Assembly: GCF_050496765.1 (NCBI RefSeq)
Contig: NZ_JBNWEO010000013.1
Span: 62,001 to 126,000, forward strand
Reading direction: 5' to 3'
Origin: JAEVLT01 sp050496765
GTDB lineage: Bacteria; Bacillota; Bacilli; Bacillales; Cytobacillaceae
DNA: 64,000 nt
The position numbers were made by a program, and so were the translations under genes. Below the pieces are notes generated by a model. It was given only the letters and a program-made list of their open reading frames with translations, did no database searches and was not told the DNA's origin. The first letter of the stretch is position 1. Every line of letters starts with the position of its first letter. This document shows positions 26,960-35,971 of the stretch, piece after piece.

Positions 26960-28989
26960 TCGAAATTCACCACCCCGACGCTTTGTACTTCAACATTTGC
27001 TTCCAATTCATTATACGAGAGGATCGGCACTTTTGGAAAATAGCGCTCCGTCAATTGCCTTACATACATTCTTACTGCAGGCGAACAAAGAATAATCGGC
27101 GTTTGCTCCACCATCGAAAATTGTTCAACCTGGGCAGCAATCGATTCCAATATTCTCTGGGAAATATCCGGGTTCAGCGATAAATAATTGCCGTGTTCGG
27201 TTTGTTGAATCGCATCGGCAATTGTTTTTTCAATTTTTCCTGATAAAGTAGCTACCTTTAACGTTTCATTCCCGGAGACATATTGAAGCGTGATTTGTCT
27301 TGCTAAAGCCTGACGCACATATTCTCCGAGAACATCGGTATCGCTTGTGATTTTTCCAAAATCAGCAAGCGTTTCAAAGATTACAGGCAAATTGCGTATG
27401 GAAACATTTTCTTTTAAAAGCTTTGCCAGAACTTTTTGCACATCACCGACAGACAGTGGAGCCGGAGTTACTTCCTCCACGAGAATCGGATAGGTTTCCT
27501 TAACATGATCGATCAATTGTTTTGTTTCCTGACGTCCTACTAATTCATGTGCATTTGTCTTGATGACTTCCGTTATATGTGTCGAGACAACGGAAGGAGG
27601 ATCAACGACGGTATAGCCAAAAATTTCTGCCCGTTCCTTCATTTCCTCCGTAATCCATTTCGCTGGCAGTCCGAATGAAGGCTCGATTGTATCAATTCCT
27701 TCAACTGAATCGTCTTCGATTCCCGGGCTCATTGCTAAATAATGATCCAAAAGCAGCTCACCCTTGGCCATTTCATTCCCTTTAATCTTTAAACGGTACT
27801 CATTTGGCTGAAGCTGAATATTATCACGGATTCTGACAACCGGGATCACGATTCCCAGTTCAATTGCAAGCTGACGGCGAATCATGACAATTCTATCGAG
27901 CAAGTCGCCTCCTTGATTGGCGTCTGCCAGAGGGATCAGACCATAGCCAAATTCGAACTCAATTGGATCGACATTGATCAGACTAATTACACTTTCAGGA
28001 CTTTTCAGCTCATCTGCTTCCAATACTTCTTCCATTTGTTCGAGCTGACTTTTCTCTTCCGGCATTTTAGAAAACATATAACCGCCAAATGCAAGCGCTC
28101 CGGCAACTGGAATCGTCAGCACATCATTAATCGGGGTAAACAATCCAAGCAGGAAAATCGTACCTCCCGCGATATAGAGCATTTTTGGATAAGCCAGCAG
28201 CTGCGAAGTAATATCTTTGCCAAGATTACCGTCCGAAGCAGCTCTTGTAACCACAATCCCTGTTGCGGTTGAAATCAGCAACGCGGGAATTTGACTGACA
28301 ATTCCGTCACCGACTGTCAACAAGGAGAAATGCTGGGCTGCTTGGGCAATCCCCATTCCTTGCTGTACCATTCCCATCACGATCCCGACGGTAAGGTTAA
28401 TTAAAACGATAATGATGCTTGCAATGGCATCGCCTTTGACAAATTTACTTGCACCATCCATTGCACCATAAAAATCGGCTTCTTTGCCAACCTTTTCGCG
28501 TCGCTGCCGCGCCTCTTGCTCCGTAATCATTCCTGCATTTAAATCCGCATCGATGCTCATTTGTTTTCCGGGCATGGCATCAAGCGTAAAGCGGGCGGCA
28601 ACCTCAGAAACACGTTCCGACCCTTTTGTGATTACGATGAATTGAATAATAATTAGTATCGTGAAAAGTACAAGTCCAACGATGATGTTGCCACCGACAA
28701 CGAAAGTTCCAAACGTTTCAACGACACCGCCTGCATCTCCCTTCGATAAAATAGCCCTTGTTGTTGATACGTTTAATCCGAGCCGGTATAACGTCAACAG
28801 CAGCAACAAGGACGGAAATACAGAAAATTGGAGCGGTTCGGTCATATTCATGGAAATGAGCAAAACCAATAATGCTAATGTAATATTTAAAATGATTAGG
28901 ATACTAAGAAGCCAGGTAGGGAACGGGATAATTAACATGGCTACGATCAAAATAACACTTAACAACACTGACATGTCTCTTACCGACAT
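26956..28989 (-). CDS. flhA: Flagellar type III export gate protein FlhA
   Basis: FlhA forms the nonameric ring of the export gate; its cytoplasmic domain docks chaperones and substrates. The 677-residue protein has about eight N-terminal membrane segments (to about residue 315). The conserved FHIPEP-family cytoplasmic loop is visible in MPGKQMSIDADLNAGMIT and EADFYGAMDGASKFVKGDAI. The large soluble C-terminal domain begins near 330. AAAGGAGGG precedes the ATG. It sits between flhB and flhF as in other Bacillaceae. Confidence 0.98.
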   Translation of the reverse strand: MSVRDMSVLLSVILIVAMLIIPFPTWLLSILIILNITLALLVLLISMNMTEPLQFSVFPSLLLLLTLYRLGLNVSTTRAILSKGDAGGVVETFGTFVVGGNIIVGLVLFTILIIIQFIVITKGSERVSEVAARFTLDAMPGKQMSIDADLNAGMITEQEARQRREKVGKEADFYGAMDGASKFVKGDAIASIIIVLINLTVGIVMGMVQQGMGIAQAAQHFSLLTVGDGIVSQIPALLISTATGIVVTRAASDGNLGKDITSQLLAYPKMLYIAGGTIFLLGLFTPINDVLTIPVAGALAFGGYMFSKMPEEKSQLEQMEEVLEADELKSPESVISLINVDPIEFEFGYGLIPLADANQGGDLLDRIVMIRRQLAIELGIVIPVVRIRDNIQLQPNEYRLKIKGNEMAKGELLLDHYLAMSPGIEDDSVEGIDTIEPSFGLPAKWITEEMKERAEIFGYTVVDPPSVVSTHITEVIKTNAHELVGRQETKQLIDHVKETYPILVEEVTPAPLSVGDVQKVLAKLLKENVSIRNLPVIFETLADFGKITSDTDVLGEYVRQALARQITLQYVSGNETLKVATLSGKIEKTIADAIQQTEHGNYLSLNPDISQRILESIAAQVEQFSMVEQTPIILCSPAVRMYVRQLTERYFPKVPILSYNELEANVEVQSVGVVNFD

Positions 28990-29046
28990 TGGCTTCCCTC
29001 CTTTTCCCTGCTGATTACAGTTTTTTTAACATCCTCTATAAAAAAA

Positions 29047-30129
29047 TTATAGTTTGTTTTTTGTTCGATAGACGAAGGCAAGGATTTCGGCTACCGCTTT
29101 GAAAAATTCTTCCGGAATCGTATCGCCAATTTCGGTTTGACTATAGAGTGCCCTTGCTAATGGACGGTTTTCAACCGTGATGACTTCATTTTCCTTTGCA
29201 ATAAGTTTTATTTTCTGCGCGGTAAAGTCAACTCCCTTTGCAACAACGAACGGTGCTTCCCTTTTTGTTTCATCATATTTGATTGCAACCGCAAAATGAG
29301 TTGGATTTGTGATCACAACATCCGCTTTCGGCACTTCTTGCATCATGCGCCGCATTGCCATTTCCCGCTGTCTTTGTTTGATGCGCGATTTTATTTGCGG
29401 ATCACCTTCAGAATTTTTGTATTCATCTTTAATATCCTGTTTTGACATTCGAATGCTTTTTTCAAAATCATATTTTTGATAAAGAAAATCCAATATGGCT
29501 AAAAACAACAATGCTCCGGAGGCAAACAAACCCATTTGCAGTGTTAAACTCCCTAATGTTGCAAGAGCCGTTCCAATTGGCTTTTGTGACAAAATCAAAA
29601 TTTCATCCATTCTTTTCCATAACACCGTGAAGGTTACAATCCCTACAAAACCTATTTTTAAAATGGACTTTAACAGCTCCACAATCGCCCTAATTGAAAA
29701 AATCCGTTTAAACCCGCTGATCGGATTTATTTTTTCAAGCTTCGGCTGTATTGCTTCGCTCGTAAAAAGAAAGCCGACTTGAAGAAAATTGGCAGCCACA
29801 CCGGCAATCATCACAACTAACAGGATCGGTCCGACATAAAGGGCGAGTTCCTTTAAAATTCGCAGGAAAATAACTTTTACATTGCCTTCTGTGGCATCCA
29901 TCAGCAAAAAATCTTGAAAGGAACTTTTAAACAAAGAAAAAATCCCGTTTCGTAAATAGCTGCCGGCAAACAGGAAATAGAAAAAAACTGCCAACAGAAC
30001 AACCGCCGTATTGATATCCTGGCTTTTTGCAGTCTGCCCTTTTTTTCGCGCTTCTTGACGTTTTTTAGGCGTAGCTTTTTCTGTTTTTTCTCCCGAGAAA
30101 AATTGCAAATCAAGCGACAAAAGCTTCAT
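29047..30129 (-). CDS. flhB: Flagellar type III export switch protein FlhB
   Basis: FlhB controls the switch from rod/hook to filament export. The 360-residue protein has a short cytoplasmic N-terminus (EKTEKATPKKRQEARKKGQ), four membrane segments (about 40-215) and a cytoplasmic domain with the self-cleavage motif NPTH at 275-278. The post-cleavage fragment ends AEILAFVYRTKNKL. It follows fliR directly. A standalone homologue of this post-cleavage fragment, YlqH, is encoded at 58015. Confidence 0.98.
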   Translation of the reverse strand: MKLLSLDLQFFSGEKTEKATPKKRQEARKKGQTAKSQDINTAVVLLAVFFYFLFAGSYLRNGIFSLFKSSFQDFLLMDATEGNVKVIFLRILKELALYVGPILLVVMIAGVAANFLQVGFLFTSEAIQPKLEKINPISGFKRIFSIRAIVELLKSILKIGFVGIVTFTVLWKRMDEILILSQKPIGTALATLGSLTLQMGLFASGALLFLAILDFLYQKYDFEKSIRMSKQDIKDEYKNSEGDPQIKSRIKQRQREMAMRRMMQEVPKADVVITNPTHFAVAIKYDETKREAPFVVAKGVDFTAQKIKLIAKENEVITVENRPLARALYSQTEIGDTIPEEFFKAVAEILAFVYRTKNKL

Positions 30130-30906
30130 TTATGAACCCCCAAAAAGCTGCATCAAGTCCCGCATTGTGTAAAGTACTGTCTCCACTAAATGGGAGACAA
30201 GGGCAAGCAGTGCACCCAAAACCGTGATGATAACAATGAAACCAACAACCATTTTCACCGGCAAGCCGACAACAAAGATATTTAGCTGTGGAACTGTTCT
30301 TGCGACAATTCCAAGTGCTACGTCAACTAAGAACAAGCTCCCAACAACCGGCAAAGACATTTGAAAGGCAACAAGAAACATTGTGCTGAACGATTTGACA
30401 ATATAGTTCACCACATTTGCATTGCCTAGCGGCAGCCACGGCTGGTCGATAGGGATGAAGCGGTAGCTGTTGTATATTCCATCGATCAATAGATGATGAC
30501 CGTTAAAAGATAGCAACAGCAATAAGGCGAATGTATACAAATACTGTCCCAACAGTGGGCTTTGCGTACCGTTTTGCGGATCAATCACGTTTGCAATCGA
30601 AAAACCCATTTGAAAATCAATCAGCCCGCCAGCAATTTGGATCGCTGATAAAATCACATATGCAGTAAAACCAACCAGGACACCAACGAGCGCCTCTTTC
30701 ATGATCAGCAGAAAATAGGTTCCGTTGATTTCGAAAACGGGCGGCTCAATTGAATAAAACATTAGCCATGATAAGAAAAACCCCATGCCCAATTTATGGA
30801 CAGTCGGAATTGTCCGGTACGAAAACAGCGGCATCATTACAAAAAAGGATGTAACCCTGACGAAAATTAAGAGAAATGCCGGAAACTTTGGAAGTAAATC
30901 ATTCAT
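30130..30906 (-). CDS. fliR: Flagellar export core protein FliR
   Basis: FliR, with FliP and FliQ, builds the helical core of the export gate. The 258-residue protein is mostly membrane helix, with the conserved GFSIANVIDPQNGTQSPLLG loop and a C-terminal GFIVIITVLGALLALVSHLV segment. It follows fliQ by four bases and abuts flhB with no gap, which matches the tight packing of export genes. Confidence 0.97.
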   Translation of the reverse strand: MNDLLPKFPAFLLIFVRVTSFFVMMPLFSYRTIPTVHKLGMGFFLSWLMFYSIEPPVFEINGTYFLLIMKEALVGVLVGFTAYVILSAIQIAGGLIDFQMGFSIANVIDPQNGTQSPLLGQYLYTFALLLLLSFNGHHLLIDGIYNSYRFIPIDQPWLPLGNANVVNYIVKSFSTMFLVAFQMSLPVVGSLFLVDVALGIVARTVPQLNIFVVGLPVKMVVGFIVIITVLGALLALVSHLVETVLYTMRDLMQLFGGS

Positions 30907-30910
30907 TTTT

Positions 30911-31180
30911 TCATCCTACAAATCTCGTTAAATTCGAAAAAATTTCGCTCGCATACGAAAGCATATGACTGAGCATCCATGGACCAAAGAAGATAAGTCC
31001 TAAAAGCACCGCGACAATTTTCGGGACAAATGCGAGCGTTTGTTCCTGAATTTGCGTTGTTGCCTGAAAAATGCTGATGATCAAACCGATGACTAAAGAT
31101 AACACGAGCAGCGGTCCGCTAACCATTAATATAGTATAGATCCCTCTTTCAGCAATTGAAATTATTGTTTCTGCACTCAT
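30911..31180 (-). CDS. fliQ: Flagellar export core protein FliQ
   Basis: FliQ has two membrane helices and packs around the FliP-FliR core. The 89-residue sequence contains the family block IFQATTQIQEQTLAFVPKIV between its hydrophobic helices. The ATG at 31180 is five bases after AGGTGA; the preceding GTG codon is too close to that site. The length equals that of B. subtilis FliQ. Confidence 0.97.
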   Translation of the reverse strand: MSAETIISIAERGIYTILMVSGPLLVLSLVIGLIISIFQATTQIQEQTLAFVPKIVAVLLGLIFFGPWMLSHMLSYASEIFSNLTRFVG

Positions 31181-31192
31181 CACTTCACCTGC

Positions 31193-31858
31193 TTAAAAAC
31201 TATCTAATAAAGATTTAACGACTAAATACCATCCATCCACCATCACAAACAAAAGGATTTTAAACGGCAAAGAAATCATTACCGGCGGCAACATGACCAT
31301 TCCCATTGACATGAGCACGCTAGCAACGATCATATCAATGACCAAAAAAGGAATAAAAATCATAAAACCCATTTGAAAAGCTGTTTTCAATTCGCTGATG
31401 GCAAATGCCGGCACCAATGTGGTCAGCGGAATATCTTGAATTGATTTCGGTTTAGGCGCTTTGGAATAATCAAGAAATAAAGCAAGATCTTTCTGTCTCG
31501 TATGAGCGCTCATAAAGTCTTTGAACGGAACGGCAGCACGATCATATGCCTGTTCGAGTGTTATTTTTTCATTAAATAAAGGGGTAAGTGCCGTTTTATT
31601 TACCTCTTGAAACGTCGGTGCCATAATAAAAAATGTTAAAAACAATGATAGGCCGACGATCACTTGGTTAGGCGGCATTTGCTGGGTAGCAAGCGCCGTT
31701 CTGACAAAGGAAAGAACGATGACAATCCTCGTAAATGCTGTCATTAAGATTAAAATGCTCGGGGCAAGCGACAACACCGTTAAGAGCAGCAGCAGCTTTA
31801 CCGATGTTGAAACATTTGCGGGGGAACTGCTGCTAAAAAAGTCCACAAATTGGCTCAT
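31193..31858 (-). CDS. fliP: Flagellar export core protein FliP
   Basis: FliP forms the pentamer at the heart of the export gate. The 221-residue protein has hydrophobic segments at both ends. The conserved motifs are ILMTAFTRIVIVLSFVRTAL, LSLFLTFFIMAPTFQEVN and the C-terminal FLVIDMIVASVLMSMGMVMLPPVMISLPFK. Unlike enterobacterial FliP it shows no clear cleavable signal peptide. The start overlaps the fliO stop by four bases. Confidence 0.98.
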   Translation of the reverse strand: MSQFVDFFSSSSPANVSTSVKLLLLLTVLSLAPSILILMTAFTRIVIVLSFVRTALATQQMPPNQVIVGLSLFLTFFIMAPTFQEVNKTALTPLFNEKITLEQAYDRAAVPFKDFMSAHTRQKDLALFLDYSKAPKPKSIQDIPLTTLVPAFAISELKTAFQMGFMIFIPFLVIDMIVASVLMSMGMVMLPPVMISLPFKILLFVMVDGWYLVVKSLLDSF

Positions 31859-32526
31859 TGTTCGTCTGACCCCTTCTTTTCCATTTCTTCAAAAAGCTTT
31901 TTTCTTCCGTTTGCCATTTCTTCCAGCTGGGTCTTTAATAAGGAAGAAAACGGAAGACTCTTTGCCTTTTGCGGCTGCCAGTTTTTTGTTCTTTCAAATA
32001 GCTTTGTCACAATATCGCTTGGTTGGACAAGCTGTTCCATCTTGTTGTTGTATTCTGCAAGAATTTCCTTACGCTCTTGGACATTATCAATCTCTTTCAG
32101 CATCTGGACATTTTCTCCAACTCCAACAATAAAAAGTCCGCTGCCAATTTTGACGATTTGTACGGATCGATTTGCCCCGAGCGAGGTTCCGCCGAGGTTT
32201 TCGACAAGCTGTGTTGATTTGAACGACTTGCTCCGCTTATTGATAAATTTCAATAAAAAATACAGCAGCGCGACAACGAAAATCGTCGCAAAGATCATTC
32301 TCACAAAATCCCATATTGTAATTCCCACTGTTGCGGCTGTGGTGGCTGATCCCTTTTGAACCGGTTGTTTCGTTGGAGAAAAGTTCTGATCCTGGCATTT
32401 ATTCGGATTTTGAAAGCAGTCTTTTACACTGTTGTTCAATTGCTCTGCTTGAGCCGCTGGTTGCGGACCAAGCAGAGTAATGATCACAATAAGCGCTACT
32501 TTTAACCATTTTTGAATGTTTAACAA
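31855..32526 (-). CDS. fliO: Flagellar assembly protein FliO (FliZ of B. subtilis)
   Basis: FliO is a chaperone-like membrane protein that stabilises FliP complex formation. It has a predicted signal peptide (to about residue 28, PAAQAEQ), a short outside segment with two cysteines eight residues apart (DCFQNPNKC), a membrane helix (about 70-92) and a cytoplasmic domain with STQLVENLGGTSLGANRSVQIVKIG. Translation most likely starts at TTG 32526, eight bases after AGAGGTG. It lies between cheY and fliP. Confidence 0.92.
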   Translation of the reverse strand: MLNIQKWLKVALIVIITLLGPQPAAQAEQLNNSVKDCFQNPNKCQDQNFSPTKQPVQKGSATTAATVGITIWDFVRMIFATIFVVALLYFLLKFINKRSKSFKSTQLVENLGGTSLGANRSVQIVKIGSGLFIVGVGENVQMLKEIDNVQERKEILAEYNNKMEQLVQPSDIVTKLFERTKNWQPQKAKSLPFSSLLKTQLEEMANGRKKLFEEMEKKGSDEQ

Positions 32527-32534
32527 GGCGCTGC

Positions 32535-32600
32535 ACCTCTAATTTTTAATAAAGTGAAACTTCAACCAATGGGGGACTTACTGCCCGCTAATGCGGGATA
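32535..32600 (-). other. Small hairpin element in cheY-fliO gap
   Basis: The minus strand has a CCCGC / GCGGG hairpin with an ATTA loop followed by CAGTAAGTCCCCC and an A/T-rich stretch. There is no T tract, so it is not a standard terminator. It may be an mRNA processing or stabilising structure; no function is claimed. Confidence 0.35.
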
Positions 32601-32603
32601 AAT

Positions 32604-32966
32604 TTATCCTAAAGTTTTAGAAATTGCTTCAAGCACACGGTCAGCCTGGAATGGTTTAACAATGAAATCCTTCGCCCCTGCTTGAATTGCATCAATCACC
32701 ATCGCCTGCTGTCCCATTGCCGAACACATAATGATTTTGGCGGTTGGATTGATTTTTTTTATTTCTTTCAATGCCGTAATCCCGTCCATTTCCGGCATGG
32801 TAATATCCATTGTAATTAAATCCGGGGAGGTTTCTTTGTATTTTTCAATTGCTTGAACGCCGTCGGCAGCTTCGCCGACAACTTCGTAGCCATTTTTCGT
32901 TAAAATATCCTTAATCATCATTCGCATAAATGCGGCATCATCCACAATCAATATTTTATGTGCCAT
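32604..32966 (-). CDS. cheY: Chemotaxis response regulator CheY
   Basis: CheY-P binds the motor switch (FliM/FliY) and promotes counterclockwise rotation in B. subtilis. It is a lone 120-residue receiver domain with the acidic pair DD at 9-10, phosphoacceptor Asp54 (ITMDITMPEMDG), Thr/Ser position in MCSAMGQ and the conserved Lys in FIVKPF. AGGAGGATGA precedes the ATG. It follows fliY, the constitutive CheY-P phosphatase of the switch. Confidence 0.98.
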   Translation of the reverse strand: MAHKILIVDDAAFMRMMIKDILTKNGYEVVGEAADGVQAIEKYKETSPDLITMDITMPEMDGITALKEIKKINPTAKIIMCSAMGQQAMVIDAIQAGAKDFIVKPFQADRVLEAISKTLG

Positions 32967-32983
32967 TGGTTCATCCTCCTGAA

Positions 32984-34261
32984 TTATCGTAATTTCTTGA
33001 TTCGGTCGCTCTGGCTGATAATATCTGTAACCCGTACACCGAAGTTTTCATCAATGACCACGACCTCACCTTTGGCTACCAGCCGGTTGTTGACCAAAAC
33101 ATCAACTGGTTCACCCGCCAGCTTGTCCAATTCAATTATGGAGCCAGTTGAAAGTTCTAATATTTCTTTAACGGAGCGTTTCGTTCTCCCAAGCTCAACT
33201 GTTACTTGTAACGGAATATCCAATAACATATCGAGGTTTTTCGTTTCCACATTTGCAGCATGCTGCGATTCGAAATCAGAGAAAACCGCAGGCTGAATCG
33301 TTGGCTGTGCAGCACCTTGAAATCCGGATCCCAAATGCTGCGGTGCTGAATTTGGATTTGCATATGCGGCTGCCTGATTGTAAGTTTGATTCACTTGCGC
33401 TTGATTCGACTGCTGATTTTGAAAGCTATTCTCTGTTCCATAATCAAATCCAGCATTCGCTTCCATTGCTGCTTCCTTAGACTTTTTCGGCTCAGATCCA
33501 TTCGAAGAAAACGATTCATCTTTACCAAAAGCCTGGTAGGCGCTGGCCATTGTTTCCGCAACTTGCCCTGGATTCATCAACTCAAACACAAGTTGTTTCG
33601 CAAAATGAAGCGGCAATAGCTGCATGATTGTTGAATCAATCAAGGAACCAACCTTTAACCTGAATGAAATTTTGACAAGCTGTTCCTCATCTGGAAGCTG
33701 ATCGGTTCCTTCTCCTTGCGATACATCCAAAATATTTATTGTCGGCGGAGATATATCCACCCGTTTATTAAAAACCGTTGACATCGATGTTGCGGCAGAA
33801 CCCATCATTTGATTCATTGCCTCTTGCACCGCACTTAGCTGGATTTCCCCCATAAGATCGTTTGGTGCTGTTCCATCGCCGCCTAACATGAGATCGGCAA
33901 TGATGGCTGCGTCACTTTGTTGGATAATCAGCAAGTTGCTGCCTGAAAATCCTTCGGTATAACCCACTTGAATGCCAACATATGGATGCGGAAATTCCTC
34001 ACTTAAATTTTTCCGGAGAACAATTAAGACGTTTGGTGTGGTAATTTCCACTTTTTGATTTAATAAGGTTGACAATGCTGTAGCGGAACTGCCAAAAGAA
34101 ATATTCCCGATCTCACCCAATGCATCTTTTTCCATTGGTGTGAGAAAATCGTCTTGGATTTCATTCCCATCTAGCCCGAAGTCTTCCTGAAAGTCATCGT
34201 CCCCTGTTCCCCTTAACAGGGCATCTATTTCATCCTGAGAGAGCATGTCATCGCTCATCAT
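32984..34261 (-). CDS. fliY: Flagellar switch protein and CheY-P phosphatase FliY
   Basis: FliY is the Firmicute switch subunit that combines a CheC-like phosphatase with a FliN C-terminal domain. The N-terminal peptide (MLSQDEIDALLRG) is the CheY-P binding motif shared with FliM. Two CheC-type active-site helices follow: DALGEIGNISFGSSATALS (about 45-65) and SAVQEAMNQMMGSAATSMS (about 143-162). A Gln/Asn-rich linker (about 250-330) leads to the FliN domain (DIPLQVTVELGRTKRSVKEIL to the end). Two consecutive ATG codons could start it. It overlaps fliM by 14 bases. Confidence 0.97.
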   Translation of the reverse strand: MMSDDMLSQDEIDALLRGTGDDDFQEDFGLDGNEIQDDFLTPMEKDALGEIGNISFGSSATALSTLLNQKVEITTPNVLIVLRKNLSEEFPHPYVGIQVGYTEGFSGSNLLIIQQSDAAIIADLMLGGDGTAPNDLMGEIQLSAVQEAMNQMMGSAATSMSTVFNKRVDISPPTINILDVSQGEGTDQLPDEEQLVKISFRLKVGSLIDSTIMQLLPLHFAKQLVFELMNPGQVAETMASAYQAFGKDESFSSNGSEPKKSKEAAMEANAGFDYGTENSFQNQQSNQAQVNQTYNQAAAYANPNSAPQHLGSGFQGAAQPTIQPAVFSDFESQHAANVETKNLDMLLDIPLQVTVELGRTKRSVKEILELSTGSIIELDKLAGEPVDVLVNNRLVAKGEVVVIDENFGVRVTDIISQSDRIKKLR

Positions 34262-35249
34262 CTCCGTCTCCCCCTTTCAAAATATCCAAGACTTGAATGG
34301 CCAATTTTTTGCTTGATTTCCCAGGCTGGCCAATGAATTTAGGAATTCCGCCAATTTTGATCATCAGCGGCTGATCAATCCCTTGATTCAATTCAATGAC
34401 ATCGCCAGTATCCAGCATCAAGAAATCGTGAATCGAGATATCCGAACGGCCGAGTTCTACACTAATCGGAACTTCCGCACTTTGGATACTTTTTTCAATT
34501 GCAGCCATTTGCTTTGGTTCTCTTTCTTTTTTCTCTGCCTGCATCCAATAATGGACGGAAAGTCTTGGAATGATTGGTTCAAGAACAACGTGCGGAATGC
34601 AAATATTAATCATCCCGCTCGTTTCTCCGATAACCGTGTTTAAAGAAATTACCACAACTGTTTCATTTGGCGAGACCATTTGCAAAAATTGCGGATTTAC
34701 TTCGAAATCGGTTAAGAGCGGATCAATTTCACATAATGCAGACCATGCTTCCCGTAAATTTTCGATCGCTCTTTCAAACGTATTGGACATGATTTTTGTT
34801 TCAATTTCTGTCAACGTGTCTACCTTATTAAGACTTGATCCACGGCCGCCCAACATCCGGTCAAGCATGGCATACGCTATATTCGGGTTGACTTCCATTA
34901 TAATTCTGCCCTCTAATGGAGGTACTTCGAAAACATTCAAGATGGTCATTTTCGGAATCGATCGTATAAATTCCTCATACGGAATTTGATCGGCCGAAGC
35001 TACGGTAATTTGTACATATGTCCGAAGCTGGGCAGAAAAAAATGTCGTTAACAATCTAGCAAAATTTTCGTGAATTCTCGTTAGGCTTCGAATTTGATCT
35101 TTCGAAAACCTTAGTGCCCGTTTAAAATCATAAACCCGCACCTTTTTTTCCGCCTGCTCTTTCTTTAACTCATCGGCATCCATTTCACCCGTTGATAAGG
35201 CGGACAACAGTGCATCGATTTCGCTTTGGGACAGTACTTCTCCAGCCAA
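34248..35249 (-). CDS. fliM: Flagellar motor switch protein FliM
   Basis: FliM links FliG to FliN/FliY in the C-ring and binds CheY-P. The N-terminal EIDALLSAL motif is the CheY-P site. The middle CheC-like domain lacks phosphatase residues, with LDRMLGGRG and VNPQFLQMVSPNETVVVISL. The C-terminal domain is FliN-like (PISVELGRSDISIHDFLML). The 333-residue length is typical. The start is TTG, seven bases after GGAGGTG. Confidence 0.97.
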   Translation of the reverse strand: MAGEVLSQSEIDALLSALSTGEMDADELKKEQAEKKVRVYDFKRALRFSKDQIRSLTRIHENFARLLTTFFSAQLRTYVQITVASADQIPYEEFIRSIPKMTILNVFEVPPLEGRIIMEVNPNIAYAMLDRMLGGRGSSLNKVDTLTEIETKIMSNTFERAIENLREAWSALCEIDPLLTDFEVNPQFLQMVSPNETVVVISLNTVIGETSGMINICIPHVVLEPIIPRLSVHYWMQAEKKEREPKQMAAIEKSIQSAEVPISVELGRSDISIHDFLMLDTGDVIELNQGIDQPLMIKIGGIPKFIGQPGKSSKKLAIQVLDILKGGDGDDER

Positions 35250-35288
35250 GCCTCCTCACCTCCCCATCTTAGTAAACTAAACTATTTT

Positions 35289-35711
35289 TTATTGAAGGAG
35301 GGATTCAGTTATATATACCTGAACAACTTTTCCATCCTGCATCACTTTGTTGATTTTTGTCTTTAAGGCATCTTGCAGCTGCAATTTACCTGCTTTTCCT
35401 TGAAGATCTTTCGCTTTTTTTTCAGAAAGTTCTTCAATTATAATATTCCGGACTTGAAAATCGCGTTTCGTCAGCTCATCTTTAGCTTTCTTGCTATCCG
35501 TCTGAATTTTAAACGCCATCTTTGCATAATTATCGCTAGCCAAATTTGTCGTAATTTCAGAAACGTCTACCGAATATTTTAAAACATCATCAATCGTTGG
35601 ACCTTTGCTGTTTTGGCCACTGTATTTCGTGATATAAACGACTGCCCCTGTGCCGATTAAGGCAATAACCAGCAAGATCAGCGTCATCGTTTGGACAAGT
35701 TTTTTATTCAA
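35289..35711 (-). CDS. fliL: Flagellar basal body-associated protein FliL
   Basis: FliL sits at the motor beside the stators. The 140-residue protein has one N-terminal membrane helix (about 8-29) and an extracellular domain with DVLKYSVDVSEITTNLA and KRDFQVRNIIIEELSEKKAKDL typical of the family. It starts at TTG 35711 after GGAGGAGG and overlaps the swrD stop by eight bases. Confidence 0.95.
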   Translation of the reverse strand: MNKKLVQTMTLILLVIALIGTGAVVYITKYSGQNSKGPTIDDVLKYSVDVSEITTNLASDNYAKMAFKIQTDSKKAKDELTKRDFQVRNIIIEELSEKKAKDLQGKAGKLQLQDALKTKINKVMQDGKVVQVYITESLLQ

Positions 35712-35925
35712 AATGTTCTTCCTCCTCCGATTGAAGATGTCCGAGAAGGTTAATCGATTGGTAGAACTGCGTAACCAATCGAATTGCCTCCTCTTCTGTC
35801 TCCTTTACAACATACTTTCTGCCATTGGCAAGCGTAATCGTTGTATCCGGGAAGGCCTCAATCGTTTCAATATAAATAGCATTTAAACAAAATGATTTCC
35901 CATTTAAGCGCGTTACTTTAATCAC
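35704..35925 (-). CDS. swrD: Flagellar protein SwrD (YlzI, FlbD family)
   Basis: SwrD raises flagellar motor power in B. subtilis. This is a short FlbD-family protein with the conserved IKVTRLNGKSFCLNAIYIETIE and DTTITLANGRKYVVKET segments. I chose GTG 35925, which gives the conserved IKVTRLNG N-terminus; a TTG four codons upstream is an alternative. No Shine-Dalgarno lies at normal distance: AGGGAGG is upstream of a hairpin (35939-35958), which may bring it closer when folded. Confidence 0.85.
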   Translation of the reverse strand: MIKVTRLNGKSFCLNAIYIETIEAFPDTTITLANGRKYVVKETEEEAIRLVTQFYQSINLLGHLQSEEEEHFE

Positions 35926-35938
35926 AGCTATTCGCAAG

Positions 35939-35960
35939 GTTATAAAAAATTATAACCCTT
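35939..35960 (-). other. Hairpin between Shine-Dalgarno and start of swrD
   Basis: GGTTATAA and TTATAACC form an 8-bp perfect stem with a TTTT loop, located between AGGGAGG and the swrD start codon. There is no T tract after it on the minus strand, so it does not look like a terminator. Confidence 0.5.
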
Positions 35961-35971
35961 CCTCCCTTAAC

